A DNA stretch of 64,000 nucleotides from the NCBI GenBank assembly GCA_017427165.1, contig JAFRTK010000093.1:24660-88659 (forward strand), read 5' to 3'. Source of the DNA: Clostridia bacterium. GTDB lineage: Bacteria; Bacillota; Clostridia; Christensenellales; Aristaeellaceae. Below the pieces are notes generated by a model. That model saw only the letters and a list, made by a program, of their open reading frames with translations. It was not told where the DNA came from and made no database searches. Within the stretch, counting starts at the first letter, position 1. Each line of letters opens with the position of its first letter. The translations under genes were made by a program, and so were the position numbers. Below, one piece after another: positions 1-10,158 of the stretch.

Positions 1-56
1 TAATGTTAACAAGACACCGACAGACAGCAGACCGTTCAGGCACGGGGGAGAAACAC

Positions 57-3014
57 ATGGCAGGCGTGAAGAACACGGGACGAAGGGCGGCAGGATGGAT
101 CGCGGCGATCTGCATCGCATTTTCCGGATGCGCGGCAGCTGCCGGGGAAACAACCGGCGGGGAGATCTTTGTCAGCGAGCGGATTTCCCATAATTACACG
201 AAGGTATCCGCCGGTTATACGCTGCCCGTTTACACCGGGGACGATATTCCGCTGGCAGTGGATCAATCCGTGACCGACGCAGGCGGAGCTGAATGGACCG
301 ATGAGACGATGGGATATACCGGTGCCGCCAAGGTGCTGCGCGTCCGGTACGGCAATACGGTTGTCCTGAAAGCTGAGATTCCCGCCGGCAGACAGTATGC
401 CGTGCGCCTGGACTATTATTCCTACAATCCCGGTGCCGAAGAAAACCAGCAGACCGTGCTGCCGGACCGGATCGCCCTGGGCGTGGACGGAAGCTTTCCT
501 TTCTATGAATGCAGAAGCCTGAAATTTGAATCAACCTGGAACCGTACGGCGACCTCCTCCTACGACCGTTACGGCGACGAAATGGTGGCCCTCCCGACAA
601 AGCAGGCGGAGTGGAACACCCAATACCTCACAGACGGAACCGGAAGGCGGTCAGCTCCGCTGCTGCTGGAGCTGGCCGCCGGTTCCCATGAGCTGGCGCT
701 GACGGTGACGGAGGGAACTTTCCTGCTGGGGAACATTACGTTCTGCGCCGCACCGGGAATCCCGGAAGCAGAAGCGCCGCACACGGCGGAGGGAAGCAAC
801 CTGGTGACACTGCAGGGGGAGGAATTCCGCAGCGCGAACAGCTCCTCCATCCACGGCGTGATGGAATATGACGCGGCGATCGACCCCTATGAGGTTGAGC
901 ATACCCGTCTGAACACGATTGACTCGGATTCCTTCAAAAACGCGGGGGACCGGGTGACCTGGCAGGCGGAAATCCCGGAAGACGGATGGTATTACATTGC
1001 GCTGAACTACCGGCAGAGCGACAAGACCGATTTCCCGGTGTTCGCGGATGTCTCCGTGGACGGGAAGATTCCTTCCCGGGCTTTCAGCGATTATCCGCTG
1101 GCATACGGCGCGTCCTGGCAGCGGCACACCCTGCAGAACGCGGATGGGGAAAAGCTGAGCGTCTACCTGACCCGGGGAACGCATGAGCTGAGCCTGCGGA
1201 TTTCCATCGCACCGCTGCGGGAAGCGATGGAAGCGCTGGATGAAATCATGTACGGGGTGAACGACCTGGCACTGGAAATCACGAAGGTGGCCGGGACCAA
1301 CGCGGACAAGTACCGCGACCTGAAGCTGAGCCGGTATATCCCGAACCTGACGGAAACCCTGCGCGGCTATGCCGCGAGGCTGCGGGAGCTGGAGAACGGA
1401 TACCGGATTTACAGCCCGGGCGGGAAGAATGTGGCGGCGATGGCTTCCATGCTGATTGCCGCCCGCCAGCTGGAAAGCCTGGCGGAAAGTCCGGATGAGA
1501 TTCCGTACCGGATCGGGGAGCTCAGCTCCTCCAGCAATTCCGCCAACCAGTACCTGGCGAACACGGTGGACAGCCTGCTGCGGAACAACCTGGCGATTGA
1601 CCGGATCTGGCTGTACCAGGAGGGTGCCTCCCTGCCGGAAGCGGCGGGATTCGGTGCTTCCTTCTCCAAGAACTTTGAGCGGTTCTCTTCCTCCTTTACC
1701 AGCAGCCGGTATTCCATCGCCAATACCGATCCGGAGCACCTGCAGGTGTGGGTGAACCGGTCCAACCAGTATGTGCAGATTATGCAGAAGCTGATTGACG
1801 AGCGGTTTACGCCGGAAACCGGCATCCAGGTGGACCTGTCGGTGATGCCGGACCAGTACAAGCTGGTGCTGGCACGGTCTTCCGGCAGCGCGCCGGACGT
1901 GGCGACGGGCATCAACTACACGATTCCGTATGAACTGGCCATCCGGGGAGCCCTGAAGGATATGACATCCTTTGAAGGCTTCCGGGAAACAGCTTCCGTA
2001 TACGAACCCGGGTTCTTCCTGACGGGAACCATCGGGGATGAAGTGTTCTCCATGCCGGAGACGATGAATTTCTGGGTGCTGTTCTACCGGACGGACGTGA
2101 TGGAAAAGCTGAACCTGCCGGTGCCGGACACGATGGACGACGTGATCGACCTGCTGCCGGAACTGCAGATGCGCGGACTGAACTTCTACTACGCGACGGC
2201 GGGCATGATCTCCATGCGGAACTTCCACGGGACGACGCCCCTGCTGGTGCAGAACGGCGGCGCCCTGTACTACGGCACAGCCGACCAGGGAACCGCGCTG
2301 GGCAGCCGGGAATCTGTAAAGGGTTTCACGACGCTGACCGACCTGTTTACGATCTACAACATGCCGGTGAGCGTGGACAACTTCTACCAGCATTTCCGGA
2401 ACGGGGATATGCCGATCGGCATTGCGGACTTCTTCACCTATAACCTGATCCGGAACGCGGCGCCGGAGCTGGATTCCAGCTGGGCGATCTCCCTGATCCC
2501 GGGTACGGTGCAGGAGGACGGAAGCATCGCACGAACGACCTGCGGATGTGCCGAGAGCACCGTGATCTTCAAAAGCACAGAGGAGCGGGAACAGAAGGCA
2601 TGGGAATTTATCCGCTGGTGGTCCACCACGGAAATCCAGGCCCTGTTCGGCCGGATGGTGCAGAGCATCTACGGCGATGAATATATCTGGCCGACGGCCA
2701 ACCTGGAGGCGTTTGACCTGCTGCCCTGGGATACCGAGGACAAGATGGTGGTGCGGCAGTTTGCCGAAAACGTGGTGGACGTGGCCCGGGTTCCCGGAAC
2801 CTACATGCTGGAGCGGGAAATGAGCAACGCCTTCAACGATATTGTGGTGAACGGCGAGAACGAGCAGACGCGGATTGACCGGGCCGTGAAGACGATCAAC
2901 CGGGAAATCAAGCGGAAGCTGGAAGAATTCGGATATGTGGACGCGGAAGGAAACGTGCTGAAGGAGTACCGGATTCCGACGATGGATACGGTGCGTGAAA
3001 TCCTGGGACGATAA
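57..3014 (+). CDS. Large extracellular solute-binding lipoprotein of a sugar ABC importer
   Basis: Captures a carbohydrate outside the membrane and delivers it to the two permeases that follow. The ATG at 57 sits behind GGGGGAG and gives 985 residues; an in-frame start at 3 has no ribosome site. A lipoprotein signal peptide ends at FSGC (Cys25). Residues about 30-400 hold two beta-rich modules resembling carbohydrate-binding jelly rolls, 400-550 is mostly helical, and the family 1 solute-binding fold occupies only about 555-970. Usual members are 420-550 residues, so roughly half of this protein is an N-terminal extension. It is 16 bases upstream of the first permease. The binding-protein assignment is firm; the extension modules and the ligand are inferred. 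Confidence 0.85.
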   Translation: MAGVKNTGRRAAGWIAAICIAFSGCAAAAGETTGGEIFVSERISHNYTKVSAGYTLPVYTGDDIPLAVDQSVTDAGGAEWTDETMGYTGAAKVLRVRYGNTVVLKAEIPAGRQYAVRLDYYSYNPGAEENQQTVLPDRIALGVDGSFPFYECRSLKFESTWNRTATSSYDRYGDEMVALPTKQAEWNTQYLTDGTGRRSAPLLLELAAGSHELALTVTEGTFLLGNITFCAAPGIPEAEAPHTAEGSNLVTLQGEEFRSANSSSIHGVMEYDAAIDPYEVEHTRLNTIDSDSFKNAGDRVTWQAEIPEDGWYYIALNYRQSDKTDFPVFADVSVDGKIPSRAFSDYPLAYGASWQRHTLQNADGEKLSVYLTRGTHELSLRISIAPLREAMEALDEIMYGVNDLALEITKVAGTNADKYRDLKLSRYIPNLTETLRGYAARLRELENGYRIYSPGGKNVAAMASMLIAARQLESLAESPDEIPYRIGELSSSSNSANQYLANTVDSLLRNNLAIDRIWLYQEGASLPEAAGFGASFSKNFERFSSSFTSSRYSIANTDPEHLQVWVNRSNQYVQIMQKLIDERFTPETGIQVDLSVMPDQYKLVLARSSGSAPDVATGINYTIPYELAIRGALKDMTSFEGFRETASVYEPGFFLTGTIGDEVFSMPETMNFWVLFYRTDVMEKLNLPVPDTMDDVIDLLPELQMRGLNFYYATAGMISMRNFHGTTPLLVQNGGALYYGTADQGTALGSRESVKGFTTLTDLFTIYNMPVSVDNFYQHFRNGDMPIGIADFFTYNLIRNAAPELDSSWAISLIPGTVQEDGSIARTTCGCAESTVIFKSTEEREQKAWEFIRWWSTTEIQALFGRMVQSIYGDEYIWPTANLEAFDLLPWDTEDKMVVRQFAENVVDVARVPGTYMLEREMSNAFNDIVVNGENEQTRIDRAVKTINREIKRKLEEFGYVDAEGNVLKEYRIPTMDTVREILGR

Positions 3015-3030
3015 GAGAGGATAAGGCGGT

Positions 3031-3951
3031 ATGGCAGAGCTGACCAGCAGGCGGAAAGCCGTAGGACGGAGGGAACGCAACAACCTGAGCGGGTTCCTGT
3101 TTGCCGCGCCCTACGCGCTGATTTTCCTGGTTTTCATTCTGATCCCGGTCATCCTGGCCGTGGTGCTTTCCTTTACGAACTTCAACGCGATCGAATGGCC
3201 GCGGTGGGTCGGATTCCTGAATTACATCACCCTGCTGACCAGCGACGAGGTGTTTATGCAGTTCGTGCTGCCGAATACCGTGCTGTACGCGGTGGTGGTC
3301 GGTATCGGCGGATACATCCTGAGCTTCCTGCTGGCATGGATGCTGTGCAACCTGACCCGCGGGGTACGGACGGTGCTGGCGCTGATAATTTACTCCCCGT
3401 CACTGACAGCCGGCGTGGCGATGACCGTTCTGTGGAAGGTGATTTTCTCCGGTGACCAGACCGGACTGCTGAACAGCTGGCTGATGAGCCTCGGAATTAT
3501 CGACGAACCCATCATCTGGCTGGTGAACACGAATTACCTGCTGCCGATCGTTATCATCATCGGGCTCTGGTCGTCGATGGGTATCGGCTTCCTGGCCATG
3601 ATCGCCGGTATCGCGAATTCCGACGAATCCCTGTATGAGGCGGGCGCGATCGACGGCATCAGCAACCGGTTCCAGGAAATGATCTACATCACGATCCCCC
3701 AGATGAAGCCGCAGATGCTGTTCGCGGCGGTCATGGCCGTGGTGAACGCCTTCCAGAACGGAACGGTTTCCGCCCTGCTGACGGGCAACCCGTCCCCCGG
3801 ATACGCGGCGCAGCTGATTGTGAACCACATTGAGGATTACGGCTTCCTGCGGTACGAGATGGGATATGCCGCAACGGTGTCCGTTGTCCTGCTGCTGATT
3901 GTGCAGATATTCTCCAAGGCGGCCAACCGGCTGCTGACCGACAAAGACTGA
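3031..3951 (+). CDS. Sugar ABC transporter permease (MalF/UgpA type)
   Basis: Inner-membrane channel subunit, 306 residues, of a type I carbohydrate importer. After a basic cytoplasmic N-terminus (about residues 1-20) there are six hydrophobic segments. The conserved EAA loop that docks the ATPase is visible near residue 202 as EAGAIDGIS followed by TIPQMKP. It is preceded by a purine-rich ribosome site and followed after 20 bases by its MalG-type partner. No ATPase gene lies in the cluster, so a shared MsmK/UgpC-like subunit encoded elsewhere is expected. Confidence 0.93.
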   Translation: MAELTSRRKAVGRRERNNLSGFLFAAPYALIFLVFILIPVILAVVLSFTNFNAIEWPRWVGFLNYITLLTSDEVFMQFVLPNTVLYAVVVGIGGYILSFLLAWMLCNLTRGVRTVLALIIYSPSLTAGVAMTVLWKVIFSGDQTGLLNSWLMSLGIIDEPIIWLVNTNYLLPIVIIIGLWSSMGIGFLAMIAGIANSDESLYEAGAIDGISNRFQEMIYITIPQMKPQMLFAAVMAVVNAFQNGTVSALLTGNPSPGYAAQLIVNHIEDYGFLRYEMGYAATVSVVLLLIVQIFSKAANRLLTDKD

Positions 3952-3971
3952 GCGGAAAGGAGAGGGAATCG

Positions 3972-4841
3972 ATGGCATACCGGGGACGGCATATCAACCC
4001 GCAGCGGTTTGAGCGCGGACAGATCAAGATCCTGCTGATTCTTCTTCCGCTTGCCCTGTTCATGGCGCTGCCCATTGTTTTTATCGTCAACCACGCATTC
4101 AAGCCGATGGAGGAGCTGTTCGCTTTTCCGCCGACATTCTTTGTCCGCAATCCCACGCTGGACAACTTTACGAAGCTGATCAAGTTTTCCCGGAGCGCCG
4201 GGATCCCGCTGACGCGGTACCTGTTCAACTCGCTGATCGTTACGGTACTGACGGTGGGACTGAGCCTGCTGCTGACCACCGGCGCGGCGTTCGCGTTTTC
4301 GAAGATCAGATTCCGCGGGCGGAACCTGATGCTGCAGATCAACCAGATTGCCATTATGTTCGTAGCAACGGCCGTCCTGATTCCCCGGTACATGGTGATC
4401 AGCCGGCTGGGAATGATCGACACAGTGCTGGCTCATGTGCTGCCGCTTGTGGCCATGCCGGTAGCCCTGTTCCTGGTGAAGCAGTTTGTGGACCAGGTAC
4501 CGGACAGCCTGATTGAAGCGGCCCACCTGGACGGGGCGACGGATATCCAGGTGTACTGGCACATCATCCTGCCGGTGATCAAACCAGCGGTAGCCACAGC
4601 GATGGTGCTGGTGTTCCAGCAGGTATGGACGAACCTGGAAACCTCCAACTACTTCACGAATGACGAGAGCATGAAGACGCTGACGTTCTACATGAACACG
4701 CTGGTGAATGCCTCAAACGGCGTGGCCGGCCAGGGCGTCGCGGCAGCGGCATCGCTGATCATGTTCATTCCAAACCTGATTCTGTTTATCATCTGCCAGA
4801 ACGCCGTGATGAACACCATGGCGACCTCCGGCATCAAGTGA
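3972..4841 (+). CDS. Sugar ABC transporter permease (MalG/UgpE type)
   Basis: Second membrane subunit of the same importer, 289 residues. The EAA loop near residue 182 reads EAAHLDGATD and is followed by ILPVIKP, the signature contact site for the nucleotide-binding subunit. Six membrane helices can be traced. A GGAAAGGAGAGGG ribosome site precedes the ATG at 3972. The stop is 28 bases before the NHL-repeat gene, so transcription is probably continuous. Confidence 0.93.
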   Translation: MAYRGRHINPQRFERGQIKILLILLPLALFMALPIVFIVNHAFKPMEELFAFPPTFFVRNPTLDNFTKLIKFSRSAGIPLTRYLFNSLIVTVLTVGLSLLLTTGAAFAFSKIRFRGRNLMLQINQIAIMFVATAVLIPRYMVISRLGMIDTVLAHVLPLVAMPVALFLVKQFVDQVPDSLIEAAHLDGATDIQVYWHIILPVIKPAVATAMVLVFQQVWTNLETSNYFTNDESMKTLTFYMNTLVNASNGVAGQGVAAAASLIMFIPNLILFIICQNAVMNTMATSGIK

Positions 4842-4869
4842 CACGCATGACGGGAAGGGACAAGAAACC

Positions 4870-6918
4870 GTGAAAAGGAATGCTGAGACCGGGAAGAGAC
4901 TTGCCGCGGTGCTGCTGGCAGCGCTGGCGCTTTTCCTGCTGCTGTTTTCCGCGGCCGGGGCGGATACGCCCTATGTCACCTACACGGTGAACGGCTATGG
5001 GGACATCCAGGAGACCCAGACCGCATACCTGGCAAAGCAGGCGATCGTCAAGTTCGGCGACCAGTCCTTCTCCAATCCGGACGACCTGTTTGTAACGGAT
5101 GACGGCACGATCTATGTGGCGGATACCAAAAACCACCGCATCCTGGCCGGTACGGCCGACGGAACCCTGAAGGCGGAGATCGGGAAAGGTACGCTGCAGA
5201 CCCCCAAGGGTGTGTTTGTGACGAAGGACGGGCATGTTTACGCGGCGGACCGGGACGCGGAAGCGGTGTTTGAATTCAGCCCGGACGGGACGCTGCTGAA
5301 TACCTACGGCAAGCCGGACAACCCGCTGTACGGCGAAGGTCTTTCCTTCATGCCGATCAAGGTGGTTGTGAATGACGCGGGAATCCTGTTTGTGATCTGC
5401 GAGAGCAACACGAACGGCATCGTGGAGATTTCCCCGATCGACGGGGGAACCTTCCTGGGCTACTTCGGCACCAACTACGCCTCGGCGGATTTCCGGACGA
5501 TTATTTACCGGGCGATCCTGACCGAAGCCCAGCGGGCCAAGATGGTCAGCAATATTCCCGCCACGCCGGACAACCTCGCGATTGATGCCCGCGGCCTGAT
5601 CTACACGGTGACCCGCGGCGACGGGCTGAAGACCGTGAAGCGGCTGAACATCGCCGGCATCAACCTGATTGACAGTGCCGAGAGCGTGGATATTCCCGCT
5701 TCCATTGCGGCCGGGAACCACAACAACATCTATGTGGCCGACCAGAAGGGATTCGTTTACGAGTACAACAACGACGGGGAGCTGATCTTCGTCTATGGCG
5801 GCAAGGATGACGGAAACAACCGGATCGGCCTGTTCACGACCGTTTCGGCGATTGACGTGGACGCACAGGACCGGCTGTATGTGCTGGACTCCGCTTCCGG
5901 CATGATCCAGGTATTTGAGCCGACGGAATTCACAGACCTGATCCATGAAGCCCTGTACCTGTACTCGATCGGCCGGTATACCGAGAGCAAGGAGCCGCTG
6001 CAGCAGGTGCTGGACATGAACAGCCTGTTCGACGTGGCGAACCGGGCCATGGGCCGGGCTTACTTCCAGGAAGAAAACTATGAGACCGCCCTGAAGTACG
6101 CGCGGCTTGCGAAGGACCGGACCGGATACTCGGATGCCTTCTGGGAGATCCGGAACATCTGGCTGAAGAAATATGTGACCTGGATTTTTGTGGCGGCCAT
6201 CGCGGCCTTCATCCTGTGGAAGGTATGGAAGGCAGTGGACCGGAAGACACGGCTGTCCGAAAAATTCCGGAAGGGGCTGAAACGGAAAGAGGGCGGCCTG
6301 CGGGACAACATGGCCTACAGCTTCTTCTACATGCGGCATCCGATTGACGGAAGCTACGGCATTGCCCGGGAAGGCCGCGCCAGCTGGGGCGCCTCCGCCG
6401 TACTGCTGGTGATCTTCATCCTGGAGTTCCTGGCGGACAAGTACCTGTGCGGCTTCCTGCAGAAGACGATCCAGGACGGCCGGTACGAGATCTTCTCCGA
6501 CATCGGGATGATCCTGGTGGCTGTGGCCGGACTGACGCTGTGCAACTACCTGGTGTGCACGATCAATGACGGCGAAGGCCGGGTGAAGCAGATTTTCACC
6601 TATTTCTGCTACAGCCTGACGCCGTACATCCTGCTGACGCCGGTGTGCTTCCTGCTCAGCCATGTGCTGACCACAAACGAGCAGTTCCTGATTACGCTGA
6701 TCCGCCTGCTGATCTACGGCTGGTCGGCCGTGCTGATCGTTCTGGGAATCAAGGAGGTCAACAACTACACCGCGAAGGAGACGGCCAAGGTGATTTTCCT
6801 GACCATCTTTACGGTGCTGATCCTGGCCCTGATTATCTTCATCATCTACGTGCTGTGGGCGCAGGTGTTCGAATTCGTGAGCGCGCTGTTCGGAGAGGCG
6901 GTGTATCGCGTTGGGTAA
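4870..6918 (+). CDS. NHL-repeat / TPR / Yip1-domain membrane protein
   Basis: A 682-residue protein with a GTG start and an N-terminal signal peptide (about 1-31). Residues about 55-355 form repeated blocks of the NHL beta-propeller type (for example DLFVTDDGTIYVADTKNHRI). Two TPR-like helical pairs follow (about 360-435), then a membrane anchor (about 438-456), and a Yip1-like domain of about five membrane helices (about 490-675). The propeller should face outside and the Yip1 domain lie in the membrane. It sits between the two importers and overlaps the next gene by 8 bases, so it is likely part of the same machinery, perhaps as a surface glycan-binding or scaffold protein. No biochemical role is established. 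Confidence 0.8.
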   Translation: MKRNAETGKRLAAVLLAALALFLLLFSAAGADTPYVTYTVNGYGDIQETQTAYLAKQAIVKFGDQSFSNPDDLFVTDDGTIYVADTKNHRILAGTADGTLKAEIGKGTLQTPKGVFVTKDGHVYAADRDAEAVFEFSPDGTLLNTYGKPDNPLYGEGLSFMPIKVVVNDAGILFVICESNTNGIVEISPIDGGTFLGYFGTNYASADFRTIIYRAILTEAQRAKMVSNIPATPDNLAIDARGLIYTVTRGDGLKTVKRLNIAGINLIDSAESVDIPASIAAGNHNNIYVADQKGFVYEYNNDGELIFVYGGKDDGNNRIGLFTTVSAIDVDAQDRLYVLDSASGMIQVFEPTEFTDLIHEALYLYSIGRYTESKEPLQQVLDMNSLFDVANRAMGRAYFQEENYETALKYARLAKDRTGYSDAFWEIRNIWLKKYVTWIFVAAIAAFILWKVWKAVDRKTRLSEKFRKGLKRKEGGLRDNMAYSFFYMRHPIDGSYGIAREGRASWGASAVLLVIFILEFLADKYLCGFLQKTIQDGRYEIFSDIGMILVAVAGLTLCNYLVCTINDGEGRVKQIFTYFCYSLTPYILLTPVCFLLSHVLTTNEQFLITLIRLLIYGWSAVLIVLGIKEVNNYTAKETAKVIFLTIFTVLILALIIFIIYVLWAQVFEFVSALFGEAVYRVG

Positions 6919-9133
6919 GAGACGGATTTTACTGCTGTGCCTGGCCGCGGTGCTGTTCCTGACCGGAACGGCGGGCCTGGCGGAGAGCCCGGAAACAACC
7001 GGGGCGGCACTGCCCGCGGAATACGCGGAATATCGGCTGATCGCGGAAAGCGACCGGTATGAAATGTACCTGTACGAACCGACGATCTCCCTGCTGCTGC
7101 GCAACCGGGAGAACGGGGCGCTGATCGCCTCCACCCTGAATGAGCATACCGCCCAGGGCAAGCTGAACAAGACCTGGAAGGGTTATACCTATTCCGCGTT
7201 CGTGCTGGACGTGCTGACGGGGAGCAGCAAGAACTACAAGCAGGCGGACCTGATCAACAACGAGCATACGCTGGAATACAGCTACCTGGAGAACGGATTT
7301 GACGCGGCAGTGTTCTATCCCGAGTTCGGGCTCGGGCTGACGCTGCAGGTCCGGCTGGACGGCGATGAGCTGCTGGTGACCGTTCCGGACAGCTCCATCC
7401 GGGAAGAAACAGATGGCACCTGCATGGCCATGGTGAGCCTGTATCCCATGTTCGGCGCAACCTATATGGACCAGCGGACCGGTTACATGCTGGTTCCGGA
7501 CGGAAACGGCGCGCTGATCCACCTGACCGACAAGGAAGGCCGGTTCCCGACCGGATATTCCCAGCTGATCTACGGATCGGACAACGGGTTTACGGAAAGC
7601 TCCCCGGCCAATTACCTGTGGGACCGGTATGAAACCGTGCTGAAGCCCCACCAGATTACGGCACCGGTATTCGGCATTGCACATACGGATGAGCAGACCG
7701 GCTATCTCGCGGTGGTGGAACAGGGTGAAAAGCGCTGCTCCATCGAGGCACACCCGAACGGGGTGATGCGCGTGAGCTACAACCGCTGCTTTGCCAAATT
7801 CCTGCTGCGGGATGTGTACAAGCAGCCGCTGAACCAGTCCGGTTCCACCAAGATGGATATGGTGGAAAAGGACCGGACCCATCATGATCTGTCCGTCCGC
7901 TACTGCCTGCTGACCGGGGAAGACGCCGGATATGCCGGAATGGCGCGGCGGTACCGGGAATACCTGCAGGAATACGGGATTGTGACCCCGCAGGAAGACA
8001 GCTACCGCACGCGGATTGACTTCCTGGCGGAGGACCAGGAGAAATTCCTGGTCGGCACCCGCGCGGTGGTGATGACCTCCGTGCAGGATGTAAAGGATAT
8101 CTACGCGGAGCTGCAGGAAGCCGGTGTGAGCTCCGTGCTGAGCGAATATCGCGGCTGGCAGAACGGCGGAATGTACGCACTGCCGGTGACAAGCTTCGCG
8201 GTGGACGGGGCAATCGGCGGAACCGGCGCCCTGAAGGAGCTGATCGCGGAAGCGGCCGCGCAGGATTACCTGCTGATGCCCTATGTGGACGCCCTGCGGA
8301 TGAACGCCGCCACCAACACCTTCACCTATGACGCAGCCAAGATGGTGAACAAGACGACCCTGAAGGAAAAAAGCAGCAAACAGGTTTATAACCTGTTCTA
8401 CTACCTGCTGCCGGAGAAGACGAATGAAAAGCTGACCGGCCTGGCGGAGGACCTGAAGAGAAACGGCGTCGGCTCCATGGCGGTGGGCGGAATTACGGAG
8501 AACCTGTTCTCCTACAGCCTGCGGGATACCTATTATACCCGGAACGACGGGGCGTATGCCTACGAACAGGCGCTGCGGAACGCTTCCGGCGGGCTGAAGC
8601 TGGCACTGGAGGAGCCCTTCCAGTACCAGTGGCCCACGATGAGCGCGTTCCTGAACATGCCGCTGGACGGATCGGAATACATGTACACGGATGAGGAGGT
8701 TCCTTTCCTCACGATGGCCCTGAAGGGGCTGGTTCCCATGTACTCGGACTACGTCAACTTTGAGGCGAACAAGACGGAACTCTTCCTGACCCTGGCGGAA
8801 ACCGGCGTATTCCCGTCCTTCTACATCACGAAGAAGAACTCGTCCGACCTGATCTACACAAACTCCAACGACCTGTATTCCACCGAGTGGGACGCATACC
8901 GGGAGACGGTGATCCGGTTTGACCGGGAACTGCGGGAGCTGAACGCGAAAACCGCCGGCGCTGTGATTGAGAACCATGAAAAGCTGGAAGGCGGGGTCCG
9001 CCGGGTGACCTACTCGAACGGCGTGACGGTCTACGTAAATTACGCGGATGAAGACCGGACGGCGGACGGGGAGACCATCGGGGCCAAATCCTTCCGGGTA
9101 TCGGAACGGACGGCGGGAGGTGAAGCACAGTGA
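6911..9133 (+). CDS. DUF5696 domain-containing secreted protein
   Basis: A 740-residue protein starting with TTG at 6911, inside the end of the NHL gene, which suggests translational coupling. A signal peptide (about 1-25) is followed by a beta-rich domain (about 35-260) and a long alpha/beta region (about 265-700) that looks like a TIM-barrel glycosidase fold. This arrangement is typical of DUF5696 proteins, which I recall as common beside carbohydrate importers in Paenibacillus-like bacteria. No catalytic residues can be assigned with confidence. The stop overlaps the GTG of the next permease. The substrate may be the oligosaccharide imported by the neighbouring transporters; that is inference. 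Confidence 0.75.
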   Translation: MGKRRILLLCLAAVLFLTGTAGLAESPETTGAALPAEYAEYRLIAESDRYEMYLYEPTISLLLRNRENGALIASTLNEHTAQGKLNKTWKGYTYSAFVLDVLTGSSKNYKQADLINNEHTLEYSYLENGFDAAVFYPEFGLGLTLQVRLDGDELLVTVPDSSIREETDGTCMAMVSLYPMFGATYMDQRTGYMLVPDGNGALIHLTDKEGRFPTGYSQLIYGSDNGFTESSPANYLWDRYETVLKPHQITAPVFGIAHTDEQTGYLAVVEQGEKRCSIEAHPNGVMRVSYNRCFAKFLLRDVYKQPLNQSGSTKMDMVEKDRTHHDLSVRYCLLTGEDAGYAGMARRYREYLQEYGIVTPQEDSYRTRIDFLAEDQEKFLVGTRAVVMTSVQDVKDIYAELQEAGVSSVLSEYRGWQNGGMYALPVTSFAVDGAIGGTGALKELIAEAAAQDYLLMPYVDALRMNAATNTFTYDAAKMVNKTTLKEKSSKQVYNLFYYLLPEKTNEKLTGLAEDLKRNGVGSMAVGGITENLFSYSLRDTYYTRNDGAYAYEQALRNASGGLKLALEEPFQYQWPTMSAFLNMPLDGSEYMYTDEEVPFLTMALKGLVPMYSDYVNFEANKTELFLTLAETGVFPSFYITKKNSSDLIYTNSNDLYSTEWDAYRETVIRFDRELRELNAKTAGAVIENHEKLEGGVRRVTYSNGVTVYVNYADEDRTADGETIGAKSFRVSERTAGGEAQ

Positions 9134-10158
9134 CAACCTACGCAAAGCCGCGGCCGAAGAAGGAAAACCGGATCCGGGTGAAGCGCGGACCGCTGGAGAA
9201 GCAGGAAGCCCGGGCCGGCGTGATGTTCGTGCTGCCGTGGATCATCGGTGCGGCGGTATTCCTGGTATATCCGCTGTTTATGAGCTTCTGGTACGCGCTG
9301 AACAACATCCGCCTGACCTCAGAGGGCATGCGGTTCACGTTCCTCGCGCAGGGCAACTTCACCCAGATCCTGCTGAGCGACCCGGATTTCCTGCCGGAGC
9401 TGGTGGATTACCTGCTGAGCACGGTGATTTCCGTACCGGTGATCGTGGTGTTCGCGATGATGATCGCGCTGATGCTGAACGAGAAGATCAAAGGCAAGGG
9501 ATTCTTCCGGCTGATCTTCTTCCTGCCGGTGATCATCGTATCCGGACCGATCCTGAACTCCCTGACGGAGCAGAACGCGGGCACGATTTCCGTGATCGAC
9601 ACCCAGGCGGTAACCGGCGCGATCTCGAGCTTCCTGCCGGAGGTGATCGCCACCCCGATTGCCGGGCTGTTCTCGAACATGGTGACGATCCTGTGGTACT
9701 CCGGCGTTCCGATCCTGATTTTCCTGTCCGCCCTGCAGAAGATTGACAAGAGCCAGTATGAAGCGGCGTATGTGGACGGCGCGTCCGGATGGGAAATGTT
9801 CTGGAAGATCACGCTCCCGTCGCTGAAGCCGATGATCCTGCTGAACTGCGTATACACGATCGTATTTGTTTCCTCGAATGACCAGAATAAGCTGATCGGC
9901 CTGATCAAGAGCGCCATGTTCTCCGGAACATCGGAAAAGGGATACGGATACGCATCCGCCATGGCGTGGCTGTATTCCCTGGTGGTGCTCCTGCTGGTCG
10001 GCATATTCGCCCTGATCTTCATGACCCGGAAAGACCGGTATGAGAAGGACGCGAAAAAGGCAGACCGGAAAGCAAAGGCTGAGCGCCGCAAGGTGCTGAA
10101 AATCCAAAGGAGGCAGGCACGGCATGCAAAGAAGTACAACCGTCCCACCGTCCGCTGA
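9130..10158 (+). CDS. Sugar ABC transporter permease (MalF/UgpA/LplB type)
   Basis: Membrane subunit of the second importer, 342 residues, starting with GTG that overlaps the preceding stop (GTGA). The N-terminus (about 1-28) and C-terminus (about 300-342) are strongly basic. Six membrane helices lie between, and the EAA loop is near residue 210 (EAAYVDGASG, then TLPSLKP). Its last 35 bases overlap the start of the partner permease, so the two are translated together. The long basic cytoplasmic tail is not usual for this family. Confidence 0.92.
   Translation: MTTYAKPRPKKENRIRVKRGPLEKQEARAGVMFVLPWIIGAAVFLVYPLFMSFWYALNNIRLTSEGMRFTFLAQGNFTQILLSDPDFLPELVDYLLSTVISVPVIVVFAMMIALMLNEKIKGKGFFRLIFFLPVIIVSGPILNSLTEQNAGTISVIDTQAVTGAISSFLPEVIATPIAGLFSNMVTILWYSGVPILIFLSALQKIDKSQYEAAYVDGASGWEMFWKITLPSLKPMILLNCVYTIVFVSSNDQNKLIGLIKSAMFSGTSEKGYGYASAMAWLYSLVVLLLVGIFALIFMTRKDRYEKDAKKADRKAKAERRKVLKIQRRQARHAKKYNRPTVR

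Noticed and set aside
1-56. End of an upstream gene at the window edge
   Set aside because: A TAA is present at position 1, but too little sequence is available to support a coding call.
651-3083. Long antisense frame opposite the first binding-protein gene
   Set aside because: Same antisense codon-bias effect; the + strand frame has signal peptide, domain and ribosome site.
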